Assembly (NCBI RefSeq): GCF_003820355.1
Contig: NZ_RPOK01000002.1
Span: forward strand, 496,001-560,000
DNA from: Paralteromonas sediminis
GTDB lineage: Bacteria > Pseudomonadota > Gammaproteobacteria > Enterobacterales > Alteromonadaceae
DNA length: 64,000 nucleotides
Direction of reading: 5' to 3'
Shown: piece by piece, positions 17,125-25,728 of the stretch
Position numbering within the stretch: position 1 is the stretch's first letter
How the letters are laid out: every line of letters starts with the position of its first letter
Notes under the pieces: generated by a model
What the model was told of the DNA's origin: nothing
The model's input: the letters and a program-made list of their open reading frames with translations, nothing else
Database searches by the model: none
Made by a program: the position numbers and the translations under genes

Positions 17125-17955
17125 ATGTTAAATCCTGAATGTAAAATTGCTTTTATCGGCGGCGGCAACATAGCCGATGCTATGGTGAGTGGTTTGATTA
17201 ACTCAGGACACAGGTGCACAAACTTACTTGTTTGTGCACCTTCAGCTACTACCCGAGAACAGTTTGCAGAGCGCTATAAAGTGAAAACATCGTCAATAAA
17301 TAGCGATGCCATAAGTTTTGCAGATGTTGTTATTGTCGCGGTTAAGCCACATCACGTAATAGAAGCATGCCTCGACCTATCGGGCAGTATTCAGAGTGGT
17401 TCCGGACAACCTTTGATAGTTTCTGTTTGTACAGGGGTATCTTGGCAGCTTATTTCGGAATTGCTTGGCGGGTATCGGAGCTTGGTGTGTGCGATGCCAA
17501 ATATACCCAGCTCGCTGGGCAAAGGGCTTATTGGTATGTATATGCCAAAAGACGCGAAAGAAGACGATGTAGCTCTGGCAAACAGAGTAATGCGTGCTAT
17601 AGGTAAAACAGTGTGGGTTGAAAACGAAGAAATGATGTCTGCTTTGGTGGCTTCTGCCGTGAGTGCACCTGCATACCTGTTCATGTTCATGGAGGCCATG
17701 GAAAAAGAAGCCATGAAGTTAGGACTACCAAAGAAAATGGCGAAGGACTCTGTGTTACAAAGCGCATTAGGTGCGATTTCAATGGCAGAACAATCCGATA
17801 AGTCGTTTTCTGAGTTGCGTGGTGATGTAGCTTCATCTCGCGGTACAATAGCCGACGCCGTTAAAGCCTTACAAAATCAAGAGTTGGAAGCTGTCGTAGC
17901 CAGCGCAATGCGGTCTGCAGCCTCCAAAACAGATGAACAATACTTAAATTACTGA
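17125..17955 (+). CDS. proC: pyrroline-5-carboxylate reductase ProC
   Basis: A 276-aa NAD(P)H-dependent enzyme for the last step of proline synthesis. An N-terminal Rossmann fold shows IAFIGGGNIADAMVSGL; the C-terminal dimerisation domain has the family signature region around FSELRGDVASSRGTIADAV. It starts 3 bases after proA, completing putP-proB-proA-proC. Having all three biosynthetic genes together is less common than the proBA pair alone in gammaproteobacteria, where proC is usually elsewhere. Confidence 0.96.
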   Translation: MLNPECKIAFIGGGNIADAMVSGLINSGHRCTNLLVCAPSATTREQFAERYKVKTSSINSDAISFADVVIVAVKPHHVIEACLDLSGSIQSGSGQPLIVSVCTGVSWQLISELLGGYRSLVCAMPNIPSSLGKGLIGMYMPKDAKEDDVALANRVMRAIGKTVWVENEEMMSALVASAVSAPAYLFMFMEAMEKEAMKLGLPKKMAKDSVLQSALGAISMAEQSDKSFSELRGDVASSRGTIADAVKALQNQELEAVVASAMRSAASKTDEQYLNY

Positions 17956-18010
17956 AGTGTTTGCTGTGAGGCGGCTTCATCGCATTGATGAAAGAAACAA
18001 TCGTTTATCA

Positions 18011-18039
18011 TTGCACTCATATTGGATATATAGTGTAGT
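18011..18039 (+). promoter_or_regulatory. possible promoter of the cupredoxin/DUF3034/globin operon
   Basis: TTGCAC at 18011-18016 and TGTAGT at 18034-18039 with a 17-base spacer, about 30 bases before the TTG start at 18072. The -35 box is reasonable, the -10 box weak, and an overlapping TATATA offers other registers. Confidence 0.3.
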
Positions 18040-18071
18040 AATGATATGCCAATTTGCGGGAGACGGGTGTT

Positions 18072-18737
18072 TTGACACGCAGCCTTGTTCAGTACGTTTC
18101 TTTTTTTCTTCTTAACGCGATTATTCATACAAATGCTTATGCTAACAGCACCACGGTTCGTGTGGTAGATGAGAATGGCCAGCCTATCTCAGGTGTTGTG
18201 GTAAGCACACCCAGCAATAAAGACATGGTTCCACCGGACGAGCCCGCTATTATGGATCAGATAAACAGAAGGTTCGTACCTTATGTGCTGACAATTAACA
18301 AAGGCCAATATGTAAATTTTCCTAACAGCGACGATGTTAGGCATCATGTCTACAGCTTTTCTGACGCCAAGCAGTTCGAGATTGGATTGTACAAAGGCGT
18401 TAACGCAGCCCCCGTATTGTTTGAAAAATCAGGTGTAGTAGACATTGGCTGCAACATTCACGACAGCATGGTGGGCTTTATTTACGTCGGAGACAACGAA
18501 ATCATCACAAAAACTGACGAAAACGGTGTTGCCAGGTTGGCTGTCATGGGTAGTCATTTTCACTTGTGGCATCCAAGGCTATCCGCCGATAAAGGCTTTC
18601 GGCAAAAGAACACATTTACTCCGAACCCGACGAATAACCAACAAACAGTTGTTTTAACGTTGTTGCCAGAGCAGGAAGAAGACACCGACATAAACACATT
18701 TGGTGGTAAAAAGCGCTTTAAGGTATCAGAACAATGA
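18072..18737 (+). CDS. exported cupredoxin-like copper protein (methylamine-utilisation-protein type)
   Basis: A 221-aa periplasmic protein. A signal peptide covers about residues 1-25 with a probable cut after Ala-Tyr-Ala. A cupredoxin fold follows, with a plausible copper site made of His91 or His92 (VRHHVYSF), Cys127, His130 and Met133 (GCNIHDSM). Proteins of this type are often annotated methylamine utilisation protein, although no methylamine genes are here. I place the start at TTG 18072 because GGGAG lies 9 bases before it; an in-frame TTG at 18054 is inside that region. It overlaps the DUF3034 gene by 4 bases, so electron transfer or copper handling at the cell envelope with those partners is likely. 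Confidence 0.78.
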   Translation: MTRSLVQYVSFFLLNAIIHTNAYANSTTVRVVDENGQPISGVVVSTPSNKDMVPPDEPAIMDQINRRFVPYVLTINKGQYVNFPNSDDVRHHVYSFSDAKQFEIGLYKGVNAAPVLFEKSGVVDIGCNIHDSMVGFIYVGDNEIITKTDENGVARLAVMGSHFHLWHPRLSADKGFRQKNTFTPNPTNNQQTVVLTLLPEQEEDTDINTFGGKKRFKVSEQ

Positions 18738-19579
18738 AAATAAGATTATTTGGAAGTGCGGTTTATGCACTTATAGCAATTTCCGGCTCCTTTAATACTA
18801 TGGCAGCCGAGGGAAAGTTAATTGGAACAGCAGGCCTTATGCAAGTAGAAGGGGCAGGCGGTGGCGGCATCGTGCCTTGGGCAACACTGGCTGGGTATGA
18901 CAGTCGGGAGGAAGTTGCCTTCAATGCTATGGCCACACAGGTTGACGTTGATGATTATCGCCTTGATGCGTTTGGAGTTAGCGCCTCATTTTACGATCGA
19001 GTAGAAGTCAGCCTCACACAGCATAGGTTTGACCTAAAGACTTTAGGTGGCGAAATAAAACAAAATGTTATTGGCGTAAAATATCGGTTATATGGCGATG
19101 TTGTATATTCTGATTGGCCGCAAGTTAGTGTGGGCGTATTGCATAAATCACTCGAAGACAAGGCAATAGCAAACGCATTGGGCGCGGAAAAAACGAGCGG
19201 TACGGATATATATCTGGCAGCCACCAAGGTTCACTTAGGCGCAGTTGCTGGTTATAACTTTCTTTGGAATATCAGTGCAAGAGCGACAAAAGCAAATGAA
19301 TTAGGCATATTAGGTTTTGGTGGGCCTAATCAAGATAACTATGAGCTCGTTGTTGAAGGAACAGCCGCTGTGCTTTTGTCCAGACACTTAGCAGTTGGCG
19401 TTGAGTATCGACAAAAACCGGATAATCTCGGGTTAGGTGAATCCAATTGGAAGGATTTTTTCATCAGTTATATTCCGAGCAAGCAATTTAGTATTACGGC
19501 GGCATGGGCTGATTTAGGCACTATCGCAGGCGCTGAGAAGCAGCGCGGACTTTATCTATCATTGAGTGGGCAACTATGA
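18734..19579 (+). CDS. DUF3034-family outer-membrane beta-barrel protein
   Basis: A 281-aa exported protein. Residues 1-24 form a signal peptide ending Met-Ala-Ala; the mature protein is a chain of amphipathic beta strands rich in Tyr, Gly and alternating hydrophobics, beginning GKLIGTAGLMQVEGAGGGG, which is the DUF3034 opening, and ending in a short hydrophobic strand with C-terminal Leu, as in outer-membrane barrels. Function is unknown. It is joined by 4-base overlaps to the cupredoxin gene upstream and the globin gene downstream, so the three probably make a single envelope system. Confidence 0.82.
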   Translation: MKIRLFGSAVYALIAISGSFNTMAAEGKLIGTAGLMQVEGAGGGGIVPWATLAGYDSREEVAFNAMATQVDVDDYRLDAFGVSASFYDRVEVSLTQHRFDLKTLGGEIKQNVIGVKYRLYGDVVYSDWPQVSVGVLHKSLEDKAIANALGAEKTSGTDIYLAATKVHLGAVAGYNFLWNISARATKANELGILGFGGPNQDNYELVVEGTAAVLLSRHLAVGVEYRQKPDNLGLGESNWKDFFISYIPSKQFSITAAWADLGTIAGAEKQRGLYLSLSGQL

Positions 19580-20001
19580 TCATGAAGACAATCAAATTCT
19601 GTGTTTTTTTGGGGGTGATATTACTTCAAGCTTGTGCAACGACACCGCCTACGTTGTATCAGGAACTTGGTGGGGAAAAAAAAGTTGTAGAAATCGTAGA
19701 TAACTTTATTGCCGAAATAGAATTCGATGAGACCCTGTTTGAATATTTTAAAGACTCTAATGTCAATCGCTTTCGGGAAAAGCTCATAGAGCATGTGTGT
19801 ATGTTAACAGACGGTCCGTGTGAATATACTGGAGACAGTATGGTGGACGTGCATACGGGTATGAATATTACGGAATCTGACTTTAATCGTGGCGTAGATT
19901 TATTTATTAATGCCATGACAAAAGCCGGGGTGCCTCATGCCACGCAAAACAAAGTACTTGCTGTTATGGCTCCCACCCGTAAGGAGATTATTTACTTGTA
20001 A
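19576..20001 (+). CDS. lipoprotein group I truncated hemoglobin
   Basis: A 141-aa globin with an export signal. A lipobox LLQAC puts the lipidated Cys at 20, so the protein would be anchored in the envelope, unlike the usual cytoplasmic globins. The body matches truncated hemoglobin group I: LYQELGGE near 27-34, a GPCEYTGDSM segment, and the proximal heme His93 in VHTGM. An alternative ATG two codons later makes no difference to the signal. It overlaps the DUF3034 gene by 4 bases. A role in O2, NO or heme handling next to the copper protein is inferred. Confidence 0.82.
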   Translation: MIMKTIKFCVFLGVILLQACATTPPTLYQELGGEKKVVEIVDNFIAEIEFDETLFEYFKDSNVNRFREKLIEHVCMLTDGPCEYTGDSMVDVHTGMNITESDFNRGVDLFINAMTKAGVPHATQNKVLAVMAPTRKEIIYL

Positions 20002-20031
20002 CGAAAGGCGTGCTGAATAGGAGCGAATAAC

Positions 20032-20158
20032 ATGTTGGTGTGGATGGGTATAAATGCATTTTTATTGGCATCTGACACGGCTTTTGACCCATACCCTTTC
20101 ATCGCTGGCTGCATTACAAGCGCCAATTATTACGATGTCGCAAAATAGACAGGCTTAA
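20032..20158 (+). pseudogene. remnant of a DUF1003 membrane protein gene, deleted and frameshifted
   Basis: Reading from 20032 gives MLVWMGINAFLL...FDPYPF, the C-terminal membrane motif of DUF1003 proteins. The expected continuation, SLAALQAPIITMSQNRQ, is found from 20102 in the next frame, ending TAA at 20156. Family proteins have about eight extra residues (ILLNL-like) between these parts, so a roughly 23-25-base deletion with a frameshift has happened, and the N-terminal half is missing. An AGGAG still lies 8 bases before the ATG. A 38-aa out-of-frame product could be made but is unlikely to work. Confidence 0.72.
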
Positions 20159-20658
20159 TAAAGCTTTATTAAACCATCGTCGCCATTAACATCTGTGATA
20201 AACCACACCTGTTCAAAGCAGTGCTGTGAGGGTACCTGAATCTTCTCCAGATTATTAAGGACAGCATTCCTTGTCCAATTTGGGTTAGCATTGCGGATAA
20301 CAAGCCATACTCGTTTACTGTCATAGGTCTTTTCTGATTTATTCAGTAATATACGATTAAGGGCACTGACAAACCTTTCTGTGGGGTCACTGGTCAACTC
20401 TAGGCAAATAAGCTCCTCAATGGTTTTGTTACTCAGCGATTTACCCAATAGGTGTTGTGCTTCGGCTTGAGAGCCATAGAGATGTGCAATTTCAATGTCT
20501 ATGATCTCAGTTCCTAATTTACAGGTAACATCAGGCTTTTTTGGCATGTTATGAGACACAAAACTGAAGTCACAATTAAACTGCGCTGAATAGCTACGGG
20601 CAAACACTTCAGCGGCCTGCCTTTCCAAGACTAGCTTTTCCGTTTGTGAGTGATTCAA
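20155..20658 (-). CDS. unknown soluble protein, possible PD-(D/E)XK-like fold
   Basis: A 167-aa protein I do not recognise. It has no signal peptide or membrane segment. The central part (about 45-60) has Lys-Lys-Pro-Asp-Val, a short gap, then Ile-Asp-Ile-Glu-Ile, which resembles the PD...(D/E)x(E/K) strand pair of nuclease-like folds, though a catalytic Lys is not evident. Trp-rich strands follow (RVWLVIRN, QVWFITDVNG), another trait of that fold. The 3' end overlaps the DUF1003 remnant. It is monocistronic and divergent from the Na/Pi transporter gene. Confidence 0.55.
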   Translation of the reverse strand: MNHSQTEKLVLERQAAEVFARSYSAQFNCDFSFVSHNMPKKPDVTCKLGTEIIDIEIAHLYGSQAEAQHLLGKSLSNKTIEELICLELTSDPTERFVSALNRILLNKSEKTYDSKRVWLVIRNANPNWTRNAVLNNLEKIQVPSQHCFEQVWFITDVNGDDGLIKLY

Positions 20659-20754
20659 CGTGAAACCTGCAATTTTGGCGTCTATTTATGTCAAACATAG
20701 TATGCTGTTTTGCAACAAATTATTCTACTATACTGGCCTCTTATTCATAAAAAG

Positions 20755-20768
20755 GTGATATAAATCAA
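20755..20768. promoter_or_regulatory. FNR-type box upstream of the Na/Pi cotransporter
   Basis: GTGATATAAATCAA matches the FNR consensus TTGAT-N4-ATCAA at 9 of 10 fixed positions. It is centred about 100 bases before the ATG at 20863, and an FNR gene lies in this window at 57672. It could equally serve the divergent gene ending at 20155. Confidence 0.5.
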
Positions 20769-20862
20769 AAATTTCCATTCCAAAAATTGCACAACTGCAA
20801 AGACGTATTTATGCTGTTTCATAAGCGAACAAATCGGCATTATTTAGGTTGGTGAGACGCAC

Positions 20863-22452
20863 ATGGAAAATCTGACCATTGCGATGGCGGGTATGACCGC
20901 CGTTATCCTTTTTATATTTGGACTGGAGAACTTTTCTCGTGAAATAGAAAATATTTCAGGCGAACGTTTTCGAAAGTCATTGGGAAGTGCCACGCGTTTA
21001 CCTATTGTGGGTGTAGTCATCGGAGCCTTGGTTACCGCTGTTATTCAATCAAGCTCAGCAACCTCAGTTATTACAATTAGCCTAGTGAACGCGGGTGTTT
21101 TAACGTTTAAAAACAGTGTTGGGATTATTTTTGGCTCTAATGTCGGAACAACGATTACAGCCCAATTAGTCGCCTTTAAGTTGACTGCGTTTGCGCCTCT
21201 GATCATCATTCTTGGTTTCTTTTTGTCATTAACACGAAATCGGTTTTCAATTTTTGGTAAAGCGATTTTTTACTTTGGCTTTGTCTTTTTCAGTTTAAAT
21301 CTAATCTCATCCTCGTTGGCTCCATTGCAAAACAACCCTGACCTGATTGCTTTGCTAACACAACCACAAAACCCATTAATTGCTATATTGGTCGGCTGTT
21401 TATTTACAGCCATGGTGCAGTCCAGTTCCGTCACTACTGGATTGGCAATAATTTTCACGCAACAAGGAATATTAGGTTTAGAAAATGCCGTACCCTTGAT
21501 TATGGGCGCCAATATTGGCACAACGGCAACGGCTATGATTGCCGTCTTTGGAATGGATATAGCCGCTAAAAAGACAGCACTCTGTCACTTTTTGTTCAAT
21601 GTTGGAGGGGTACTACTATTTATTCCTATACTTTTTTTATTCGGTCATAAACTTAGCGAAGTATCTGTGGAACCTGCGTTAGCGCTGGCCAATATACATT
21701 TTATTTTTAATGTAGTAACCAGTCTCATATTTATTGTTCTTGTTACCCCTTTTACCCGATTTGTCGACCTAGTATTAGGAGAAGGTAAAATGGATTTTGA
21801 GCGGTTGTCTTTGCCCTCTTACAATGAATCCGATGATTATCATCGCGTTGTAGAAAAACTGGATAACGGGAATAAAGAGCTCATAGAATTTCTACAGGAA
21901 AACTACAATCAGGTAACTTTGAGTCTGGAAACAAACTACAAAGGTATACATGATTCTGCACAAAAGCGTATTGAATACACTAATTTCCTAGAAAAAGAAT
22001 ATGTAAGCTATTTCACTACAGTTGTAAGCAAAGTAAACGAAGAAGAACAATCCAAAGTGGTCATTGACCGGATTAATCGCTACGATTATTTATTCCAAAT
22101 CCATGACTCCATTGCTGATTTGTTTGCCTGCAAACGTATAATCGACTCACAATTTATTGAACTACGCAGTGATATTGTAGTTTTGATAAGGGAGCTTTCC
22201 AATGATACGCTCAGTTTGTTTGCGTTGATTAGAGAGCATCATGATGAGTCCAAGAGCAGCGACATTGATAAAGCGGCCAAAGAATTACAGCGCAACCTTA
22301 ATCAGGCACAAAGAAAACTGTTATTGCTGCTTGCCGATACAAATAGGAAAGATGCAGGCGCATTAACTAACTTTGTAACCTATTCTCAGCGATTAAAAGA
22401 CAAACTTTTAAACTTCCATAAAATCAGTTCAAAAAACTCAACAGAACAATAA
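20863..22452 (+). CDS. Na/Pi cotransporter family protein with PhoU-like tail
   Basis: A 529-aa membrane protein of the NptA/YjbB type. Two inverted Na/Pi repeats are each marked by a QSSS motif (VIQSSSATS near 61-70 and VQSSSVTTG near 186-195) and a GSN(V)GTT / GANIGTT loop. From about residue 320 a long soluble helical region resembles PhoU, as in many bacterial family members. It should move phosphate across the inner membrane with sodium, the direction being uncertain (E. coli YjbB exports). Start by first ATG; the ribosome-binding site is weak. An FNR-like box lies upstream. Confidence 0.88.
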   Translation: MENLTIAMAGMTAVILFIFGLENFSREIENISGERFRKSLGSATRLPIVGVVIGALVTAVIQSSSATSVITISLVNAGVLTFKNSVGIIFGSNVGTTITAQLVAFKLTAFAPLIIILGFFLSLTRNRFSIFGKAIFYFGFVFFSLNLISSSLAPLQNNPDLIALLTQPQNPLIAILVGCLFTAMVQSSSVTTGLAIIFTQQGILGLENAVPLIMGANIGTTATAMIAVFGMDIAAKKTALCHFLFNVGGVLLFIPILFLFGHKLSEVSVEPALALANIHFIFNVVTSLIFIVLVTPFTRFVDLVLGEGKMDFERLSLPSYNESDDYHRVVEKLDNGNKELIEFLQENYNQVTLSLETNYKGIHDSAQKRIEYTNFLEKEYVSYFTTVVSKVNEEEQSKVVIDRINRYDYLFQIHDSIADLFACKRIIDSQFIELRSDIVVLIRELSNDTLSLFALIREHHDESKSSDIDKAAKELQRNLNQAQRKLLLLLADTNRKDAGALTNFVTYSQRLKDKLLNFHKISSKNSTEQ

Positions 22453-22501
22453 TTTTATGTTGATGCAAAGGAACATCAAAAAATAAACTCAATTTCAAAA
22501 A

Positions 22502-24267
22502 ATGGAACTCAACATGTCTGATGTCCCCTGTTTAACCTTGCTGCTGGTCTGTGAGACGCAGCAGCAACGTTATAGTGAATCACTAAAGCAAGCAATGGCG
22601 CGAGTAGAACGCACTGATATGCAACTGATGATATCTTGTATACTGCCTACATCCCTAGATGAAGTCTTGCAGGCTAACGGTGACGTGCAAACTGTGGTGT
22701 TATAGAAGGTTTCTTTTCTACCAGTGAAGTTGAAAAGGAACCCGATTCAGTAATTGGCTACATCATCAACGACTTTGACGATCGATGTGAAACGCCTTTC
22801 TGGACTGCTTATAAGCGCTATGCGATAGAAACGAATGATTCTTGGCATACGCCGGGCCACAGCGGCGGAGCTAGCTTTAGGAACTCGCCCTATATTAATG
22901 ATTTTTATCGTTTTTATGGCCGTAACACTTTTATCAGCGATCTGTCCGTCAGTGTAGACTCATTGGGTTCATTGTCAGACAGTTCCAACTGTATTGGTCA
23001 GGCACAAAAATTAGTTGCCAATACGTTTAGTGTTAAAGAAAGCTTCTTTGTTACTAATGGGTCGTCTACGTCGAATAAGATTGTCCTGCAAACACTGTTA
23101 AGAGAAGGTGACAAGGTCATTGTTGACCGAAACTGCCACAAGTCGGTTCATTATGGTGTTATCCAGGCCAGAGCCATGCCGCTCTATCTAGACAGTATGT
23201 TCAACCCGGACTATGGCATTTTTGCACCGCCATCTTTGCAACAGCTTCGCCAATTGCTCCACGACAACCAAGACGCAAAACTGGTTGTACTTACTGGCTG
23301 TACCTATGATGGTCTGCTCACAGATTTAAAACAGGTTGTAGAGGCGGCACACAGTTACGGTGTAAAAGTATTCATTGATGAAGCCTGGTTTGCTTATGCT
23401 GGTTTCCATCCACGCTACAGGCCTTATTCCGCGATAGAAGCGGGCGCTGACTATGTAACCCATTCCGCGCACAAAGTTGTGTCAGCGTTTAGTCAGGCTT
23501 CGTATATTCATGTGAATGATCCTGAATTTGACAAAGACTTCTTTAAAGAAGTGTATGCAATTCACACCAGTACATCGCCGCAATATCAGTTAATTGCATC
23601 ACTGGACGTTTGTAGAAAGCAGCTCGAAATGGAGGGATTTAGTATTATAAGCAGACTCCTTCAGCATGTGGATGAACTCAAGCATAAAGCGAAGGAGTTT
23701 ACCCGCATTCGAATATTGGATACAGCGAATTTTGCAGGTATGTTCACGCATTTTAGCCAGGACAATATAGGTCACGATCCTTTGAAGATATTGATTGATG
23801 TGTCTGAACTAGATTACTCAAACCAAGCTATCCATGGTTTTTTAATGGATGAAGTAGGCTTGGAAATTGAGAAATTTACGCACAGTACGTTACTGGTGCT
23901 GCTTACCTTTGGAGGGTCAAAATCAAAATTAATTCGTTTGTTTAATGCGTTAAATAAACTCGACAGTGGGCACGTTTCTTTGCGCAAAAGCAAAACGCTA
24001 CAACCCTTACCACAAGAAATTCCCCCCATTACACTGACTACCTTACCGGCTGATGCGTTTTTCGCTGAGCGTGAGTTGTTGCCTTTACATGAAAGTGAGG
24101 GCAGGGTGGCCGCAGGGCTTATTACGCCGTATCCACCTGGTATCCCACTTCTCGTGCCCGGCCAATTAGTAGAAAAGGCACACATCGACTACCTTTATTC
24201 ATTGATGAAACAGAAAGTAACTATCCAGGGTTTACATGACAGTCATCTGTATGTGCAAGTTAGCTAA
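22502..24267 (+). pseudogene. frameshifted Orn/Lys/Arg decarboxylase
   Basis: A PLP decarboxylase of fold type I is split between two frames. The first frame (22502-22705) encodes the N-terminal wing-like part; the second, open from 22684, continues through ...IEGFFSTSEVE and the hallmark WHTPGHSGG (22843 on), DLSVSV..LGSL, TNGSSTSNK, DRNCHKS and the PLP lysine in HSAHKVVSAFSQ to a normal C-terminus (PYPPGIPLLVPGQ) at 24267. The frame drops by one between 22684 and 22702, as a one-base deletion would cause. No slippery heptamer is visible there. The remainder looks undamaged, so the break is recent or a sequencing error. A shorter protein from TTG 22963 would lack the conserved N-terminal motifs. 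Confidence 0.8.
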
Positions 24268-24340
24268 TAAAATTACTAGGCAAAAGCCGTATTCAATGGG
24301 AATATCACAGCGAGAAGTTAATGCCTAAGGCACTATTTAT

Positions 24341-25654
24341 ATGATGCAAATCGAAGAACTTCAAAATGCCTTTTACAACGTCAGTGAACGCGCAGGCCTT
24401 TTGCTATCATCTACCGAAACCTATATTCAGGTAAGCAGTATATTAGCGGTGTATTTTATCGCCTTTGCTATAGCCTATCAGATAAGAAGGCGCTTTAGTT
24501 GGGTACGTGACGCCGCAGAACAAAACAGTCATCCTATGAGAAAGCTAGCGTTTGATATTCACAAACTCATCTTTCCACTGGTTGCCATTGTAGGCATGAA
24601 GTTTTTGTATGAGTACTATCAGGAAACTGAGTACTCCAACTGGCTAATTCAGTTTGCACTCAGTGTGGCTATGCTGGTGTTCCTCAGTCAGATCATTACC
24701 CGTTTTGTGGCGAATGCGGCGCTGGCAAGGCTCTTTAAGTGGATTGCGTTACCCCTTCTTTTTCTGCACCTCATAGATGTATTATCGGCCATTATCCTGG
24801 TATTAGAAGGAATTAAGCTTGAAGTAGGAAATATCAGCGTTTCCGCTTATGGGCTGGCCAGGGTATTTATCTTTGCGTTGTTTTTATTTTGGTGCGGCAG
24901 GGCATCCAATCGGTTTGGAAAAGAAGTCATTCGCAAGCAGCCCACGTTGGATATTCAAACTAAAGAAGTGTTAGTAAAGCTGCTTGAAGTGGCACTTTTC
25001 ACTGTTGTTGTCCTTATTTTGCTAAATGTAATGGGCATTAATTTAACCGCTTTTGCCGTATTTGGCGGTGCAGTCGGTGTAGGCTTAGGGTTTGGATTGC
25101 AGTCTATTGCCTCCAACTTCATCTCTGGATTAATCATCTTACTCGACCGTTCTATAACGGTTGATGACTACATTGAGTTCGATGAAGGTACCAAAGGTTA
25201 TGTTCGTGAATTTCGCATGCGGTATACCACCATGGAAACGTTTGATGGCAAATTTATCATGGTGCCAAATGAAAAGTTCATTTCAGAAACGTTTGTAAAC
25301 TGGTCACACAAAGACTTAAAGCAGCGCTTTAGAGTCGATTTCTCGGTAGCTTATAAGACAAATATCAGAGAACTGGTAGATATAATAAAGGCCGTTGTTG
25401 CCGAGCACCCACAAGTTATCAGTGGTGAAGATATTCCCTTTGAAGAGCGCCCTGACTGTGAAATTGACAGTTTTGGAGACAGTGGCGTGAATATGTTTGT
25501 AGAGTTCTGGATGATGGGTGTTGATGACGGAAAAAATCGTGTGGGCGGCGATTTATTGCTGATGATTTTTGAAGCGCTGCGTGAGCACAACATTGAGATC
25601 CCATTCCCGCAACGTGAAGTCAGAATTTTAAATGAAGACAATAAAGGTGATTAA
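24341..25654 (+). CDS. MscS-family mechanosensitive channel (MscK/YbdG-size)
   Basis: A 437-aa inner-membrane protein. About five membrane helices span 25-240; the pore helix is strongly MscS-like with alternating Gly and Ala (AVFGGAVGVGLGFGLQSIASNFISGLI, about 235-262), followed by the beta domain (LLDRSITVDDYIEF) and the soluble cage (IMVPNEKFISE). Extra N-terminal helices distinguish it from the two smaller MscS proteins in the window. The second codon is also Met, so either can be the start. It lies about 70 bases after the decarboxylase. Confidence 0.92.
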   Translation: MMQIEELQNAFYNVSERAGLLLSSTETYIQVSSILAVYFIAFAIAYQIRRRFSWVRDAAEQNSHPMRKLAFDIHKLIFPLVAIVGMKFLYEYYQETEYSNWLIQFALSVAMLVFLSQIITRFVANAALARLFKWIALPLLFLHLIDVLSAIILVLEGIKLEVGNISVSAYGLARVFIFALFLFWCGRASNRFGKEVIRKQPTLDIQTKEVLVKLLEVALFTVVVLILLNVMGINLTAFAVFGGAVGVGLGFGLQSIASNFISGLIILLDRSITVDDYIEFDEGTKGYVREFRMRYTTMETFDGKFIMVPNEKFISETFVNWSHKDLKQRFRVDFSVAYKTNIRELVDIIKAVVAEHPQVISGEDIPFEERPDCEIDSFGDSGVNMFVEFWMMGVDDGKNRVGGDLLLMIFEALREHNIEIPFPQREVRILNEDNKGD

Positions 25655-25728
25655 CTTTTAAACGGCTTGTGTGGTGATATAAAACGCGTTACGTTAGTGA
25701 AAACTCATGGTACATAAGGAAGTGTTCA

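Noticed and set aside
20032-20148. A functional 38-aa gene with a good ribosome-binding site
   Set aside because: The product is the out-of-frame end of a DUF1003 remnant whose true continuation lies in the next frame.
22684-22705. Programmed -1 frameshifting in the decarboxylase
   Set aside because: No X-XXY-YYZ slippery sequence is present in the overlap and no stimulatory structure stands out, so mutation or sequencing error is more likely.
22963-24267. Treating the decarboxylase as an intact 434-aa gene from TTG
   Set aside because: That start lies after the conserved WHTPGHSGG and DLSVSV motifs, which are coded in the same frame upstream.
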